A DNA stretch of 64,000 nucleotides from DASVRZ01 sp038230215 (lineage in GTDB: Bacteria; Verrucomicrobiota; Verrucomicrobiia; Chthoniobacterales; DASVRZ01), in assembly GCA_038230215.1 (NCBI GenBank), contig JBBRNR010000006.1:1-64000 (forward strand), given 5' to 3'. Below are positions 7,998 through 17,329 of this stretch, piece after piece (within the stretch, counting starts at the first letter, position 1; each line of letters opens with the position of its first letter). The notes under the pieces were generated by a model that worked only from the letters and a program-made list of their open reading frames with translations, made no database searches and was not told the DNA's origin. A program made the position numbers and the translations under genes.

Positions 7998-10900
7998 ATG
8001 CCTCGCAATTCCGATCTCCACAAAATCCTGCTCATCGGCTCAGGCCCCATCGTCATTGGGCAGGGCTGCGAATTTGATTACTCCGGTGTGCAAGCCTGCA
8101 AAGCGCTCGCGGAGGAAGGTTACGAAGTCGTGCTGGTGAATTCCAACCCAGCTACGATCATGACCGATCCCGAGTTTGCCTCGCGGACCTATATCGAGCC
8201 GATCACGGTCGAGGTGATCGAGAAAATCATCATCGCGGAAAAGCCGGATGCGATTTTGCCGACTCTCGGCGGTCAGACCGCACTGAATGCCGCGATGGAT
8301 TTGTTTCACGGCGGCATTCTGGAAAAATACGGGGTCAAACTCATCGGGGCCAACGCCGAGGCCATTGCCAAGGGCGAGGACAGGCTGCTTTTCAAAGATG
8401 CGATGACTAAGATCGGACTCGAATCGGCAAAATCTGGCGTCGCCCACACTTTGGACGAGGCGCGGACTTTTGCAGCGGAGTTAGGTTCGTATCCGCTGGT
8501 CATTCGTCCGGCGTTCACGCTGGGTGGCAGCGGCGGGGGCATCGCCTACAACCGCGAAGAATTTGAAACCATCGTCGCGCGGGGGCTGGATTTATCGCCC
8601 GTCACCGAGGTGCTCGTCGAGGAATCGCTTCTCGGCTGGAAAGAATACGAGATGGAAGTGATGCGCGATCATGCGGACAATTGCGTGATCATTTGCGCGA
8701 TCGAAAACCTCGATCCCATGGGCGTGCACACGGGCGATTCGATTACCGTGGCTCCGGCACAAACGCTCTCAGACAAGGAATATCAGCGGATGCGCGACGC
8801 ATCTTTTGCAGTCATCCGCGAGATCGGCGTGGAGACTGGCGGCTCGAATATCCAGTTTGCGATCAACCCGAAAGACGGGCGGATGATCGTCATCGAAATG
8901 AACCCGCGTGTCTCGCGCTCATCGGCGCTGGCAAGCAAGGCGACCGGATTTCCAATTGCCAAGATCGCAGCCAAACTCGCCGTTGGCTACACGCTTGATG
9001 AGCTGAAAAACGACATCACGCGAGAGACGCCAGCCAGCTTCGAGCCGACGATCGATTACGTCGTGGTGAAAGTGCCGCGGTTTACCTTTGAGAAATTCCC
9101 GCAGGCCGACGCCACGCTAACCACCCAAATGAAAAGCGTCGGCGAAGCGATGGCGATTGGGCGCACTTTCAAGGAGGCGTTGCAAAAAGCGCTCAGATCA
9201 TTGGAAGTCGGACGCGCCGGATTGGGTGCCGATGGGAAATTTGTGAAAGGCGAAAACCCCGACGGCACATTTGACTTGGATTTGATTCAAACTCGACTCG
9301 TCGTCCCGAATGCCGAGCGTATTTTCTATCTCCGCGTCGCGCTGTTAGCTGGATTTAGCGTCGAGCGCATCTTCGAGCTCACTTCCATCGACCCGTGGTT
9401 CCTCCGCCAGATCGAGCAAATCGTGCAGATGGAAAAAGAGATTCCTACACAAAGCGGCCAGGCTCTAATTGCTCAGATTCCCGAAGCCGAACGCACCGAG
9501 GAAAACATCGCCGCCGTGTTGGTGAAACACATGCGTCGTTGGAAAAAGGCCGGGTTCTCCGACAAACAACTTGGTTATCTTTTCGGCGTTAAAGAAGAAA
9601 CCATTCGTGCCGGGCGAAAAAAATACGGCGTCGTTCCCACTTATCGCCTCGTCGATACCTGCGCCGCCGAGTTCGAGGCCTACACGCCCTACTACTATTC
9701 GACTTATGGAGATGAGGATGAAACCCGCGCCTCTGACACGAAAAAAGTCATGATCCTCGGCGGCGGTCCGAACCGCATTGGGCAGGGTATCGAGTTTGAT
9801 TACTGCTGTGTCCATGCTGCATTCGCGCTGAAGGAACTCGGTTACGAAACCATCATGGTGAACTCGAACCCGGAAACGGTTTCGACCGATTACGACACCA
9901 GCGACAAGCTTTATTTTGAGCCACTAACCTTGGAAGATGTGCTCAACATTTACGAACGCGAAAACGTCTGGGGCGTAATCGTTCAGCTAGGAGGACAGAC
10001 GCCGCTTAATCTAGCGAATGCGTTGCAGGCGAACGGTGTTAACATCATCGGCACCTCGCCCAAGAGTATCGAAATGGCCGAGGATCGGAAACATTTCTCG
10101 GAATTGCTTCATAGGTTAGGTCTGCTCCAGCCGCCGAACGGCACTGCGACCAACGAAGAGGAAGCCGTCGCCATCGCCGCTCGCGTGGGTTATCCAGTCG
10201 TCGTTCGTCCGTCATTCGTTTTGGGCGGTCGCGCCATGGAAATCGTCTATCACGAGGACGACATCCGCCGCTACATCCGCACTGCGGTTGAAGCCAGCCC
10301 GGAGCGCCCGGTGCTCGTGGATCGCTTCCTCGAAGACGCCACCGAAGTCGATGTCGATTGCCTCGCCGATGGAGAACGCGTGGTCATTGGCGCGATCATG
10401 GAGCACATCGAGCAGGCGGGCATTCACAGCGGCGACAGCGCGTGCGTGATCCCGAGTTTCTCGTTGAGTCCGACTGTGCTGGGGACGATTTCCAAAGCAA
10501 CGAAAGACATGGCGCGGGAACTCGATGTGCGCGGCCTCATGAACGTGCAATTCGCCGTGAAAGGCGAGACGGTTTACGTCCTCGAAGTAAACCCGCGCGC
10601 CTCGCGCACCTCGCCATTTGTGTCCAAGTCGATTGGAGTGCCGCTCGCAAAACTGGCCGCCAAAATCATGGTCGGCAAAACGCTCACTGAGCTCGGCTTC
10701 ACTGAGGAAGTCATTCCCAAACATTTCTGCGTGAAGGAAGCCGTCTTCCCATTCATCCGCTTTCCGGGCATCGACATTGCACTCGGACCAGAAATGAAAT
10801 CCACCGGCGAAGTCATGGGTATCGACGAGGATTTTGGCATCGCCTACGCCAAGGCCCAGATGGCGTCGCAACCCGCCCTGCCGATGGGCGGCAACTTGTT

Positions 10901-11285
10901 CATCTCCGTCAAAGACAGCGACAAACCCGCCGCCTTGGAAATGGCCCCTGAGTTTATCAAACTTGGCTTCACCCTCTATGCAACCTCCGGCACAGCTGCA
11001 GCGATGCAGAAATTAAACATTCCGGTGAAGAAACTTTTCAAGATCAGCGAGGGTCGTCCCAACGTCCTCGACATGATCAAAAACGGCGAAATCCAGTTTG
11101 TCATCAATACGCCCAGCGGCAAATCGCCGAAACAGGACGAGGTGAAAATTCGTAGCGCGGCTGTGGCTGCGCGACTGGCCATTATGACCACGTTGAGCGC
11201 CGCACGGGCAAGCATTCTGGCCATCCGCTCCCTGCAAACCAAGACGTGGAACGTGAAGCCGCTCCAGGAATACCACTCGCTCTGA
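7998..11285 (+). CDS. carB: Carbamoyl-phosphate synthase large subunit
   Basis: 1095 residues, near the usual 1070-1100. Two homologous ATP-grasp halves are visible. The first begins ILLIGSGPIVIGQGCEFDYSG and the second, near residue 580, MILGGGPNRIGQGIEFDYC. Each has GGQT loops and metal-binding E-x-NPR motifs (EMNPRVSRS and EVNPRASRT). The C-terminal MGS-like allosteric domain follows (FTLYATSGTAAAM). It makes carbamoyl phosphate for pyrimidine and arginine synthesis, using ammonia delivered by CarA. carA is not in the window. Confidence 0.97.
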   Translation: MPRNSDLHKILLIGSGPIVIGQGCEFDYSGVQACKALAEEGYEVVLVNSNPATIMTDPEFASRTYIEPITVEVIEKIIIAEKPDAILPTLGGQTALNAAMDLFHGGILEKYGVKLIGANAEAIAKGEDRLLFKDAMTKIGLESAKSGVAHTLDEARTFAAELGSYPLVIRPAFTLGGSGGGIAYNREEFETIVARGLDLSPVTEVLVEESLLGWKEYEMEVMRDHADNCVIICAIENLDPMGVHTGDSITVAPAQTLSDKEYQRMRDASFAVIREIGVETGGSNIQFAINPKDGRMIVIEMNPRVSRSSALASKATGFPIAKIAAKLAVGYTLDELKNDITRETPASFEPTIDYVVVKVPRFTFEKFPQADATLTTQMKSVGEAMAIGRTFKEALQKALRSLEVGRAGLGADGKFVKGENPDGTFDLDLIQTRLVVPNAERIFYLRVALLAGFSVERIFELTSIDPWFLRQIEQIVQMEKEIPTQSGQALIAQIPEAERTEENIAAVLVKHMRRWKKAGFSDKQLGYLFGVKEETIRAGRKKYGVVPTYRLVDTCAAEFEAYTPYYYSTYGDEDETRASDTKKVMILGGGPNRIGQGIEFDYCCVHAAFALKELGYETIMVNSNPETVSTDYDTSDKLYFEPLTLEDVLNIYERENVWGVIVQLGGQTPLNLANALQANGVNIIGTSPKSIEMAEDRKHFSELLHRLGLLQPPNGTATNEEEAVAIAARVGYPVVVRPSFVLGGRAMEIVYHEDDIRRYIRTAVEASPERPVLVDRFLEDATEVDVDCLADGERVVIGAIMEHIEQAGIHSGDSACVIPSFSLSPTVLGTISKATKDMARELDVRGLMNVQFAVKGETVYVLEVNPRASRTSPFVSKSIGVPLAKLAAKIMVGKTLTELGFTEEVIPKHFCVKEAVFPFIRFPGIDIALGPEMKSTGEVMGIDEDFGIAYAKAQMASQPALPMGGNLFISVKDSDKPAALEMAPEFIKLGFTLYATSGTAAAMQKLNIPVKKLFKISEGRPNVLDMIKNGEIQFVINTPSGKSPKQDEVKIRSAAVAARLAIMTTLSAARASILAIRSLQTKTWNVKPLQEYHSL

Positions 11286-11304
11286 GCCAGGGCAGACTCG
11301 ACTC

Positions 11305-11931
11305 TTAATTTCCCGCCTCTGCACTCAACAACTGGCGATATAACGCTTCGATTTTCTTCTTGCGCAACGGCACACTTGATTTCCAGTGCTGCTCGGCGGA
11401 GCGCGTGAAAAATTCCTGTTTTCTAGCTTCTTCCTGAATCTGGATCTGAGAGATTTTTACTGAGCTGAGAGGCCGGTCTGGCTTTTGAAGTCTGGCCAGC
11501 GCTGTTGCTGCCGCATTGCGTTCCACGCAAATAGCCCGCATCTGCTGACACACCTGATGCGCCATTTTCCATGCGGGCTGCATTTTGTCCGACTTGGCTT
11601 GCTGCTCGTTCACAGCATTTTCCAGCGCGATAAAATCCGGCTTTAATACCACAGGAGTCGTGCTGAAATCATCCCAGAGCAGGGGTAGATTGTCCTCCAT
11701 TACAGGGCTCATCAACTCCGATGGCTTCTGCGCGTCCACTACGATGGGCGGCACCGAAGCGACATCGCTCATTGGATTGGAAATCGTTTCTGCCGTGGCT
11801 TCCACTGGCTTCTTGTGACTGAGGTGCGTGTAGTAATAATATCCACCTCCACCGGCGACGATCAGGAACGCGAAGAGCTTCAGATAGCTCATAAAGTTGG
11901 CAAATTTTTCTTTGGCGCTCAGGTCGTTCAT
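11305..11931 (-). CDS. Hypothetical single-pass membrane protein
   Basis: 208 residues from ATG 11931; a longer start at 12000 would add 23 unlikely residues. One membrane segment, FAFLIVAGGGGYYYYTHL (about residues 19-36), follows a charged N-terminus. The rest is a Pro/Ser linker and then a helical, charged C-terminal half with repeated Lys/Arg/Glu and Gln, possibly coiled coil. No family is recognised. It lies alone on the minus strand between carB and lpdA. Confidence 0.65.
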   Translation of the reverse strand: MNDLSAKEKFANFMSYLKLFAFLIVAGGGGYYYYTHLSHKKPVEATAETISNPMSDVASVPPIVVDAQKPSELMSPVMEDNLPLLWDDFSTTPVVLKPDFIALENAVNEQQAKSDKMQPAWKMAHQVCQQMRAICVERNAAATALARLQKPDRPLSSVKISQIQIQEEARKQEFFTRSAEQHWKSSVPLRKKKIEALYRQLLSAEAGN

Positions 11932-12042
11932 GTAAATGCGAAAGCGACAGATGATGCCTGCAATTCCCTTTCTCTGGCAACTCGAATCGTTTGCAGACAA
12001 TGGGTTTGACGCCTCCGCCGCGAAGGATCATTTTCAACCTCT

Positions 12043-13428
12043 ATGGCTTCTTATGATTTGATCGTGATCGGTGGCGGACCCGCCGGATATGTCGGTGCGA
12101 TTCGCGCGGCGCAACTGGGCAAAAAAGTGTTGTGCATCGACAAAGACCGCGCGGGCGGTACGTGCCTCAACTGGGGCTGCATCCCGACCAAATCACTCCT
12201 GCGCAACGCGGAGCTTTACCACCTCATGACGCACAAAGCCGAGGAACTCGGGCTCAAGTTTGACAACCTTTCCTACGACTGGAGTAAAGTCATTTCCCGC
12301 AGCCGGGGCATCGCCGACAAACTCGCGGGCGGTATCGAATTTCTCTTCAAGAAAAACAAGATCGACTACATTCTGGGCGACGCTGACATCAAAAGCGCGA
12401 GCAAGGTTGAGGTCAAAAAGCGCGACGGTAAGACCGAGACCCACGAGACACCGAAAATCCTCGTCACCACCGGCGTTGCCACGCGCGAGCTGCCCGGGTT
12501 TCCCTTTAACGGAACCACTGTTGTCGGCAGTAAGCAGGCCATGGTTTTGGCAAAGCAGCCAAAGAGCATCATCGTCATCGGTGCTGGGGCAATTGGGATC
12601 GAGTTCGCCTATTTCTTCAATGCCTACAAAACGCAGGTGACCATCGTCGAGATGATGCCAAACGTGCTGCCGGTCGAGGACACCGAAGTCAGCGTGACGC
12701 TCGAAAAGTCCCTCTTGAAGCAAGGGATGAAAATCCTCACTAACACCAAAGTTACCAAGACAGAAACGACTGCGACTGGCGTGAAAATCACCATCGACGG
12801 AGGCAAAGGCGCGCAGGTTTTGGAGGCGGATGTCTGCCTCGTGGCGATCGGAGTCGTTCCTGTCATTCCCGGTGGCATCGATCTGAAACAAACCGAGCGC
12901 GGTTATATCGTGGTCAACGAGCGATACGAAACCAGCATTCCCGGCATCTACGCGGCTGGTGACATCATCGGGCCGCCTTGGCTCGCTCACGTCGCCAGCT
13001 TCGAGGCCAAAGAAGCTGTCGAGGGGATGTTTGACCCGAAGCATCAGCCGAAAAAAGTCGGCGTCTTCCCGGGTTGCACCTATTGTCATCCGCAAGTCGC
13101 CAGCGTCGGGCTTACCGAGCGCGCAGCCAAGGAAAAGGGCATCGCCTACAAGGTCGGCAAATTTCCCTTCCAAGCCAGTGGCAAGGCAATGGCCGTCGGC
13201 GAAATCGAGGGTTATGTAAAACTTCTCTTCGGTGCCAAACACGGTGAAATCCTCGGGGCGCACATCATCGGCGCGGAAGCCACCGAACTCATTGCCGAAC
13301 TCGGGCTCGCCATTAACATGGAAGCCACCATGGAGGATATCGAGGCCACCATTCACGCGCACCCGACGTTAAGCGAGGCCGTTCACGAAGCCGCCGGTGC
13401 GGCTGAAGGTCTGGCCATTCATATCTAA
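12043..13428 (+). CDS. lpdA: Dihydrolipoyl dehydrogenase (E3)
   Basis: 461 residues. The FAD dinucleotide fold is at the N-terminus (DLIVIGGGPAGYVGAIRAA), and the redox-active disulfide is in GGTCLNWGCIPTKS. The NAD-binding fold is IIVIGAGAIGIEFAYFF, the second FAD contact is GIYAAGDIIGPPWLAH, and the C-terminal interface has the catalytic His-Glu in HAHPTLSEAVHEA. It reoxidises dihydrolipoamide in pyruvate/2-oxoglutarate dehydrogenase or glycine cleavage complexes. No E1/E2 genes are adjacent. A small yjbQ gene follows after 18 bp. Confidence 0.95.
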   Translation: MASYDLIVIGGGPAGYVGAIRAAQLGKKVLCIDKDRAGGTCLNWGCIPTKSLLRNAELYHLMTHKAEELGLKFDNLSYDWSKVISRSRGIADKLAGGIEFLFKKNKIDYILGDADIKSASKVEVKKRDGKTETHETPKILVTTGVATRELPGFPFNGTTVVGSKQAMVLAKQPKSIIVIGAGAIGIEFAYFFNAYKTQVTIVEMMPNVLPVEDTEVSVTLEKSLLKQGMKILTNTKVTKTETTATGVKITIDGGKGAQVLEADVCLVAIGVVPVIPGGIDLKQTERGYIVVNERYETSIPGIYAAGDIIGPPWLAHVASFEAKEAVEGMFDPKHQPKKVGVFPGCTYCHPQVASVGLTERAAKEKGIAYKVGKFPFQASGKAMAVGEIEGYVKLLFGAKHGEILGAHIIGAEATELIAELGLAINMEATMEDIEATIHAHPTLSEAVHEAAGAAEGLAIHI

Positions 13429-13446
13429 CTCGACTGTAAAGCTTCG

Positions 13447-13866
13447 ATGCCTGTTTACACGGAAACGCTCGAGGTGCGGACGCAGGGAAAGGGAACTTAC
13501 GAGGTCACCGAACTGGTGGCTGGAGTGGTGCGAAAGGCGAATGTGCGCGACGGCATAGTGACGGTGTTCATCCGGCATACGAGTGCCAGTTTGATCATTT
13601 ACGAAAATGCAGATCGCTCAGCGCGAGTCGATCTGCATGAGTTCTTCGAGCGGCTTGTGCCTGAAAACGTGCCCTACTTCACCCATGTGCAAGAGGGTTC
13701 CGACGACATGCCGAGTCATTTACGGATGGTGCTCACGCGGACTTCGGAAACCATCCCACTAGTGGCAGGCCAGTTGGCACTGGGAACGTGGCAGGGGATA
13801 TTTCTCTTCGAGCACCGTCGCGACACGCACCGCCGTGAATTAGTGGTTACGGTACTGGGCGAGTGA
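13447..13866 (+). CDS. yjbQ: YjbQ family protein (UPF0047)
   Basis: 139 residues, the full family length. Characteristic blocks are VFIRHTSASLIIYENAD, DMPSHLRMVLT and LGTWQGIFLFEHRR. YjbQ proteins form trimers with a conserved His/Asp/His site, and some have weak thiamine-phosphate synthase activity; the physiological role is unclear. It lies 18 bp after lpdA and is probably cotranscribed. It converges with lgt, with 4 bp between the stops. Confidence 0.88.
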   Translation: MPVYTETLEVRTQGKGTYEVTELVAGVVRKANVRDGIVTVFIRHTSASLIIYENADRSARVDLHEFFERLVPENVPYFTHVQEGSDDMPSHLRMVLTRTSETIPLVAGQLALGTWQGIFLFEHRRDTHRRELVVTVLGE

Positions 13867-13870
13867 AATG

Positions 13871-14809
13871 TCAGTGTGCCTCTGGTTCTCCCTGGCAGCG
13901 ACTCCAAAAAAGAAAAGCGGCCCCAATCAAAATCATAAAGAGAGAATAAAACTGACCACGGGTGAGGGGGCCAAAGAGGGAGGCGTCGGGTTCGCGAAAT
14001 TGTTCGCCGGAGATGCGGGCAATGGCGTAAAGGATGAAAAACAGTCCGGTGAGCACACCGCGGCGAACTTTCATTTGAGTGCGGACGAACCAAAGTACCG
14101 CGAAGAGGAGAAGACCTTCGAGCACGGCCTCATAAAGCTGGGACGGGTGGCGAGGGTTCAGCACCTTGCGTAAGAGGTCGCGGAGTGTTTCACTGCGACG
14201 CGCCTCGTCGATGATCGCCTGTGGTGTGGTTAGGGGCAGTGGATATTGGCCAAGGGTACGCTCCAATTCGGGTAGTTTCCGGTTCCAGATGACGGGATCC
14301 TGAAGCTCAGCGGGAAATTGCATGGCCCAGGAGACACGAGTGATGCGCCCGTAAAGTTCGCCGTTAATGAAGTTGGCCATGCGTCCAAAAAAGAGGCCGA
14401 TCGGGGCGACGACGACCAGGTTGTCACCCAGGCCGGTCCAGGAAATTTTGTGCTTTCGGGCATACCAAAGTGTGTAAAAAAATAACCCGAGGATACCACC
14501 GTGACTCGCCATTCCTCCCTGCCAGACACGAAAAAACACCAACGGATCAGATTTCAAACCGTCGAGATCATAGAAAAGAAAGTAGCCCAGCCGTCCGCCC
14601 AACAGAACACCGAACAAAGCGGACCAAGTGATGAAATCGCTGACTTGAGTGGGTTTCAATTCCGAGTAACCACGCTCGGCCAAGTGGCGGTAAAGCCACG
14701 TTCCCACCACAAATGCCGAGACATAGGCGAGCCCGTACCAACGCGGTCCCATTCCATTGGGAAACTGAAAAACGAAGGGACTGAGATGGTGAACGTAGTA
14801 GGCGAACAT
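13871..14809 (-). CDS. lgt: Prolipoprotein diacylglyceryl transferase
   Basis: 312 residues, polytopic. The Lgt signature runs GGRLGYFLFYD, then WQGGMASHGGILG, then GLFFGRMANFINGELYGR. The catalytic HGG and the conserved Arg/Asn/Glu of the signature are present. Further membrane helices follow around LLFAVLWFVRTQ and the C-terminus. It adds diacylglycerol from phosphatidylglycerol to the lipobox Cys of prelipoproteins in the inner membrane. It is the last gene of a minus-strand operon behind the mini-kinase and PP2C phosphatase genes, 18 bp after the phosphatase stop. Confidence 0.95.
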   Translation of the reverse strand: MFAYYVHHLSPFVFQFPNGMGPRWYGLAYVSAFVVGTWLYRHLAERGYSELKPTQVSDFITWSALFGVLLGGRLGYFLFYDLDGLKSDPLVFFRVWQGGMASHGGILGLFFYTLWYARKHKISWTGLGDNLVVVAPIGLFFGRMANFINGELYGRITRVSWAMQFPAELQDPVIWNRKLPELERTLGQYPLPLTTPQAIIDEARRSETLRDLLRKVLNPRHPSQLYEAVLEGLLLFAVLWFVRTQMKVRRGVLTGLFFILYAIARISGEQFREPDASLFGPLTRGQFYSLFMILIGAAFLFWSRCQGEPEAH

Positions 14810-14827
14810 GGAAAAAGGTTGGAAAAA

Positions 14828-15667
14828 TTAGGAAACCTCCACCACCAGCGCGGTGGTGTTGTCCTGCCCGGATTGCGCGACGGCCTGCTGAACCAGGCGC
14901 AACGCCGGGTTGAGCGCGGACTCCTGAATCGTGGGAAAGCGCAAAAGTTGGTAAAGCCGCTCATCGTGCAGGCCTTCATTCAGTCCATCGCTGCAAATGA
15001 GAAACATGTCGCCCGGCTCGCAGCCGACGGCCCCGATTTGTGGATCGATGTAGCGATGATCGGATCCGAGTGCTTTCTGCAAGACATTGCGCCGGGGATG
15101 GTTGCGCGCCTCGTGGGTGCTGATTTTTCCATTGCGATAAAGCCAGCCAACATACGTGTCGTCGTGGGAAATCTGCTGAATTTTGTCTCCGGAATGCGGT
15201 AGATAATAGATCCGGCTGTCACCGACGTGGCCAAAAAACATCCAACCGGGCCGAAACCAGATCAGGCTCAAAGTCGTGCCCATTCCATGGCAATCCTCGT
15301 CACTCGAGCCCAGTAGAATCAGGGAGCGATGGATTTGCTCGAAGAGCTCCCCGAGCACATCACCAAATCCAGTGCTGAGTCCGCGCGCCTCCAGACGAAA
15401 GGATCGCGGGAGAAGCCGGGTGATTTTTTCCACAGCCATGCGACTGGCAAACTCGCCCGCGTGTGCCCCGCCCATGCCGTCGCTGACCGCAAAGGCATAG
15501 TCTCCAAGCGCCAGCGTGCCCTCGCCGACTTTGCCCAGATAATGCACTTCCTGGGCGTTAAATTGAAGCCCGAGAAAAGAGTCCTCGTTGTTTTTTCGCA
15601 CCCGACCCACATCGGTATGGCCATGCCAGTGCAGCTTTTGCGGGGTTGCGGCAGTTTTATTTTCCAT
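14828..15667 (-). CDS. PP2C-type Ser/Thr protein phosphatase
   Basis: 279 residues. The PP2C metal-site blocks appear in order: TDVGRVRKNNEDSFLG, YAFAVSDGMGGAHAGE, GTTLSLIWF, FGHVGDSRIYYL, MFLICSDGLNEG and a final SGQDNTTALVVE. It is expected to be a soluble Mn/Mg-dependent phosphatase of phospho-Ser/Thr. Its start lies 11 bp inside the end of the upstream kinase-like gene, so the two are probably cotranslated and may act on the same target. Confidence 0.93.
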   Translation of the reverse strand: MENKTAATPQKLHWHGHTDVGRVRKNNEDSFLGLQFNAQEVHYLGKVGEGTLALGDYAFAVSDGMGGAHAGEFASRMAVEKITRLLPRSFRLEARGLSTGFGDVLGELFEQIHRSLILLGSSDEDCHGMGTTLSLIWFRPGWMFFGHVGDSRIYYLPHSGDKIQQISHDDTYVGWLYRNGKISTHEARNHPRRNVLQKALGSDHRYIDPQIGAVGCEPGDMFLICSDGLNEGLHDERLYQLLRFPTIQESALNPALRLVQQAVAQSGQDNTTALVVEVS

Positions 15668-16085
15668 GGACCTCGTCGGGGGCTAGCAGAGTGGCAAATT
15701 CAAAGTCGATCACACAGAAGCGGCCCAACGTAGAGGAGTAGGTGATGTTCCTCGCGTCCCGATCCTCGTGGCGCACGCCATAAGGCTCCAACTCCGCGAA
15801 AATTTCCGCCGCACGGGCGTCGTCGATATGATCCACCCGGGTGCCGCAACTCGTGGTGATGATTTTCAATTCCTGCGGAAAAGATTCTAACAGCCGGGGG
15901 ACGAAAGAACAATGGACCTGCTCAAGGTGTTGCAAAACAGCGACTTCCGTGGCGAAACGCCTTTCTGCATCGGGTCCACGGAAAGTCTTGTGCACCCGCC
16001 CATCGTATCCGATGCGCACCAACGCGCGCTGGGTGTCTTTGACTTTTTCCACGCCACACGATGCGACGTTTTCCGAACGGGGCAA
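15657..16085 (-). CDS. Minimal protein-kinase-like protein
   Basis: At most 142 residues. The first start is TTG 16085, and a GTG at 16052 is an alternative; no ATG is available. The kinase landmarks are compressed. A Lys in VHKTFRG may be the ATP lysine, and Glu in RRFATEVAVL the helix-C partner. The catalytic loop is RHEDRDARN (H-x-D-x4-N) and FCVIDFEFA stands for the DFG metal motif. Nothing follows the DFE block, so the substrate-binding C-lobe seen in ordinary kinases is missing. The gene overlaps the PP2C phosphatase start by 11 bp. Activity is inferred. Confidence 0.65.
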   Translation of the reverse strand: MPRSENVASCGVEKVKDTQRALVRIGYDGRVHKTFRGPDAERRFATEVAVLQHLEQVHCSFVPRLLESFPQELKIITTSCGTRVDHIDDARAAEIFAELEPYGVRHEDRDARNITYSSTLGRFCVIDFEFATLLAPDEVHGK

Positions 16086-16113
16086 GTGCGGGGTTTACGG
16101 AAGCTCTCGCCAC

Positions 16114-16129
16114 TGGCACTGGACTTGCA
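16114..16129 (+). promoter_or_regulatory. Sigma-54 (-24/-12) promoter for glnII
   Basis: TGGCAC at 16114-16119, a 5-nt spacer (TGGAC) and TTGCA at 16125-16129 reproduce the RpoN consensus exactly, with GG and GC separated by 10 nt. It points toward glnII, whose ATG is about 110 nt downstream, leaving room for a leader. Nitrogen-regulated glutamine synthetase genes are classic sigma-54 targets. Confidence 0.85.
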
Positions 16130-16239
16130 TATACAGGTTCTGCGTCGAAAAATTGCAGTCCGTTGCAAAAAAAACAACAAACCCAAGGTCAAATTGGCGC
16201 GACCTGTGTAAAAAAAGACAATTAAGTAACCAACCCTAT

Positions 16240-17259
16240 ATGGCAAAGTATAAACTGGAATATATCTGGCTCGACGGCTACACCCCCGTCGCCAATCTCC
16301 GTGGCAAAACGCAAGTCAAAGAATTTGCGGACTATCCCACTCTCGAAGAACTCCCGATGTGGGGATTTGATGGCAGCTCTACGCGTCAGGCCGAAGGCCA
16401 CAGCTCCGATTGTATGCTGAAACCCGTCGCCTCCTATTTGGATACGACCAAGGAAAACGGCATCATCGTCATGTGCGAAGTGCTCATGCCCGATGGCACG
16501 CCGCATTCCACCAACGACCGCGCAACCATTCTCGACGATCCAGGTGCCTGGTTCGGTTTCGAGCAGGAATATTTCCTCTATAAAGATGGCGTTCCGCTCG
16601 GCTTCCCGAAGGAAGGTTATCCAGCTCCACAAGGTAAATATTACACTGGTGTCGGTTTTGATGCCGTTGGTGATATCGCCCGAGAAATCGTCGATACTCA
16701 TCTCGATCTCTGTCTCGACGCTGGCATCAACCACGAAGGGATCAACGCCGAAGTGGCCAAGGGCCAGTGGGAATTCCAGATCTTCGGCAAAGGCTCCAAG
16801 AAAGCTGCCGACGACGTCTGGATCGCCCGTTATCTCCTCGAACGCCTCTGCGAAGGCTACGGTGTGGAAGTGAACTACCATTGCAAACCACTCGGAGTTG
16901 ACTTGGATTGGAACGGCTCGGGCATGCACTCCAACTTCTCCACGGAATACATGCGCGAAGTTGGCGGCAAGCCTTACTTCGAGTCCCTCATGGCCGCGTT
17001 CGACAAATACAAAAACGAGCACATCGCCGTCTATGGCCCAGACAATCACCTGCGCCTCACCGGTTTGCACGAGACACAGTCCATCGATAAATTTAATTAC
17101 GGCATCGCCAACCGCGGCGCCTCGATCCGTGTCCCGCACAGCTTCGTCAACGCCGGCTACAAAGGTTACCTCGAAGACCGTCGTCCGAACTCTCAGGGCA
17201 ATCCCTACAAAATCGCCAGTCGCATTTTGCAGACGATCCAGACGGTTCCGACTCCGTAA
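16240..17259 (+). CDS. glnII: Glutamine synthetase, type II (eukaryote-like)
   Basis: 339 residues from ATG 16240; the frame is open upstream but that stretch holds the promoter. The length and motifs are those of GSII: YIWLDGYTP, PMWGFDGSSTRQAEG, FGFEQEYFL (catalytic Glu), INAEVAKGQWEFQI, MHSNFST and NRGASIRVP. The type I adenylylation site and long C-terminus are absent. It converts glutamate, ammonia and ATP to glutamine. Expression is probably controlled by nitrogen through the sigma-54 promoter. GSII is known from rhizobia, actinomycetes and some other bacteria. Confidence 0.95.
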   Translation: MAKYKLEYIWLDGYTPVANLRGKTQVKEFADYPTLEELPMWGFDGSSTRQAEGHSSDCMLKPVASYLDTTKENGIIVMCEVLMPDGTPHSTNDRATILDDPGAWFGFEQEYFLYKDGVPLGFPKEGYPAPQGKYYTGVGFDAVGDIAREIVDTHLDLCLDAGINHEGINAEVAKGQWEFQIFGKGSKKAADDVWIARYLLERLCEGYGVEVNYHCKPLGVDLDWNGSGMHSNFSTEYMREVGGKPYFESLMAAFDKYKNEHIAVYGPDNHLRLTGLHETQSIDKFNYGIANRGASIRVPHSFVNAGYKGYLEDRRPNSQGNPYKIASRILQTIQTVPTP

Positions 17260-17273
17260 TTCGGTAGTTCCTC

Positions 17274-17316
17274 AAACAAAAACGCCGCATCCTCGGGTGC
17301 GGCGTTTTTTTGTTTG
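17274..17316. terminator. Rho-independent terminator, probably bidirectional
   Basis: An 8-bp GC-rich stem, ACGCCGCA (17282-17289) with TGCGGCGT (17298-17305), is flanked by an A-rich run on the left and a T run on the right. It therefore has a U-tract in both directions and can serve glnII and the convergent xth gene. Confidence 0.85.
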
Positions 17317-17329
17317 TCTGGATGAGATT

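Noticed and set aside
12193..13362. 389-codon minus-strand frame
   Set aside because: Antisense to lpdA; no family features.
16222..17139. 305-codon minus-strand frame opposite glnII
   Set aside because: Antisense shadow; the plus strand has unmistakable GSII motifs and its own promoter.
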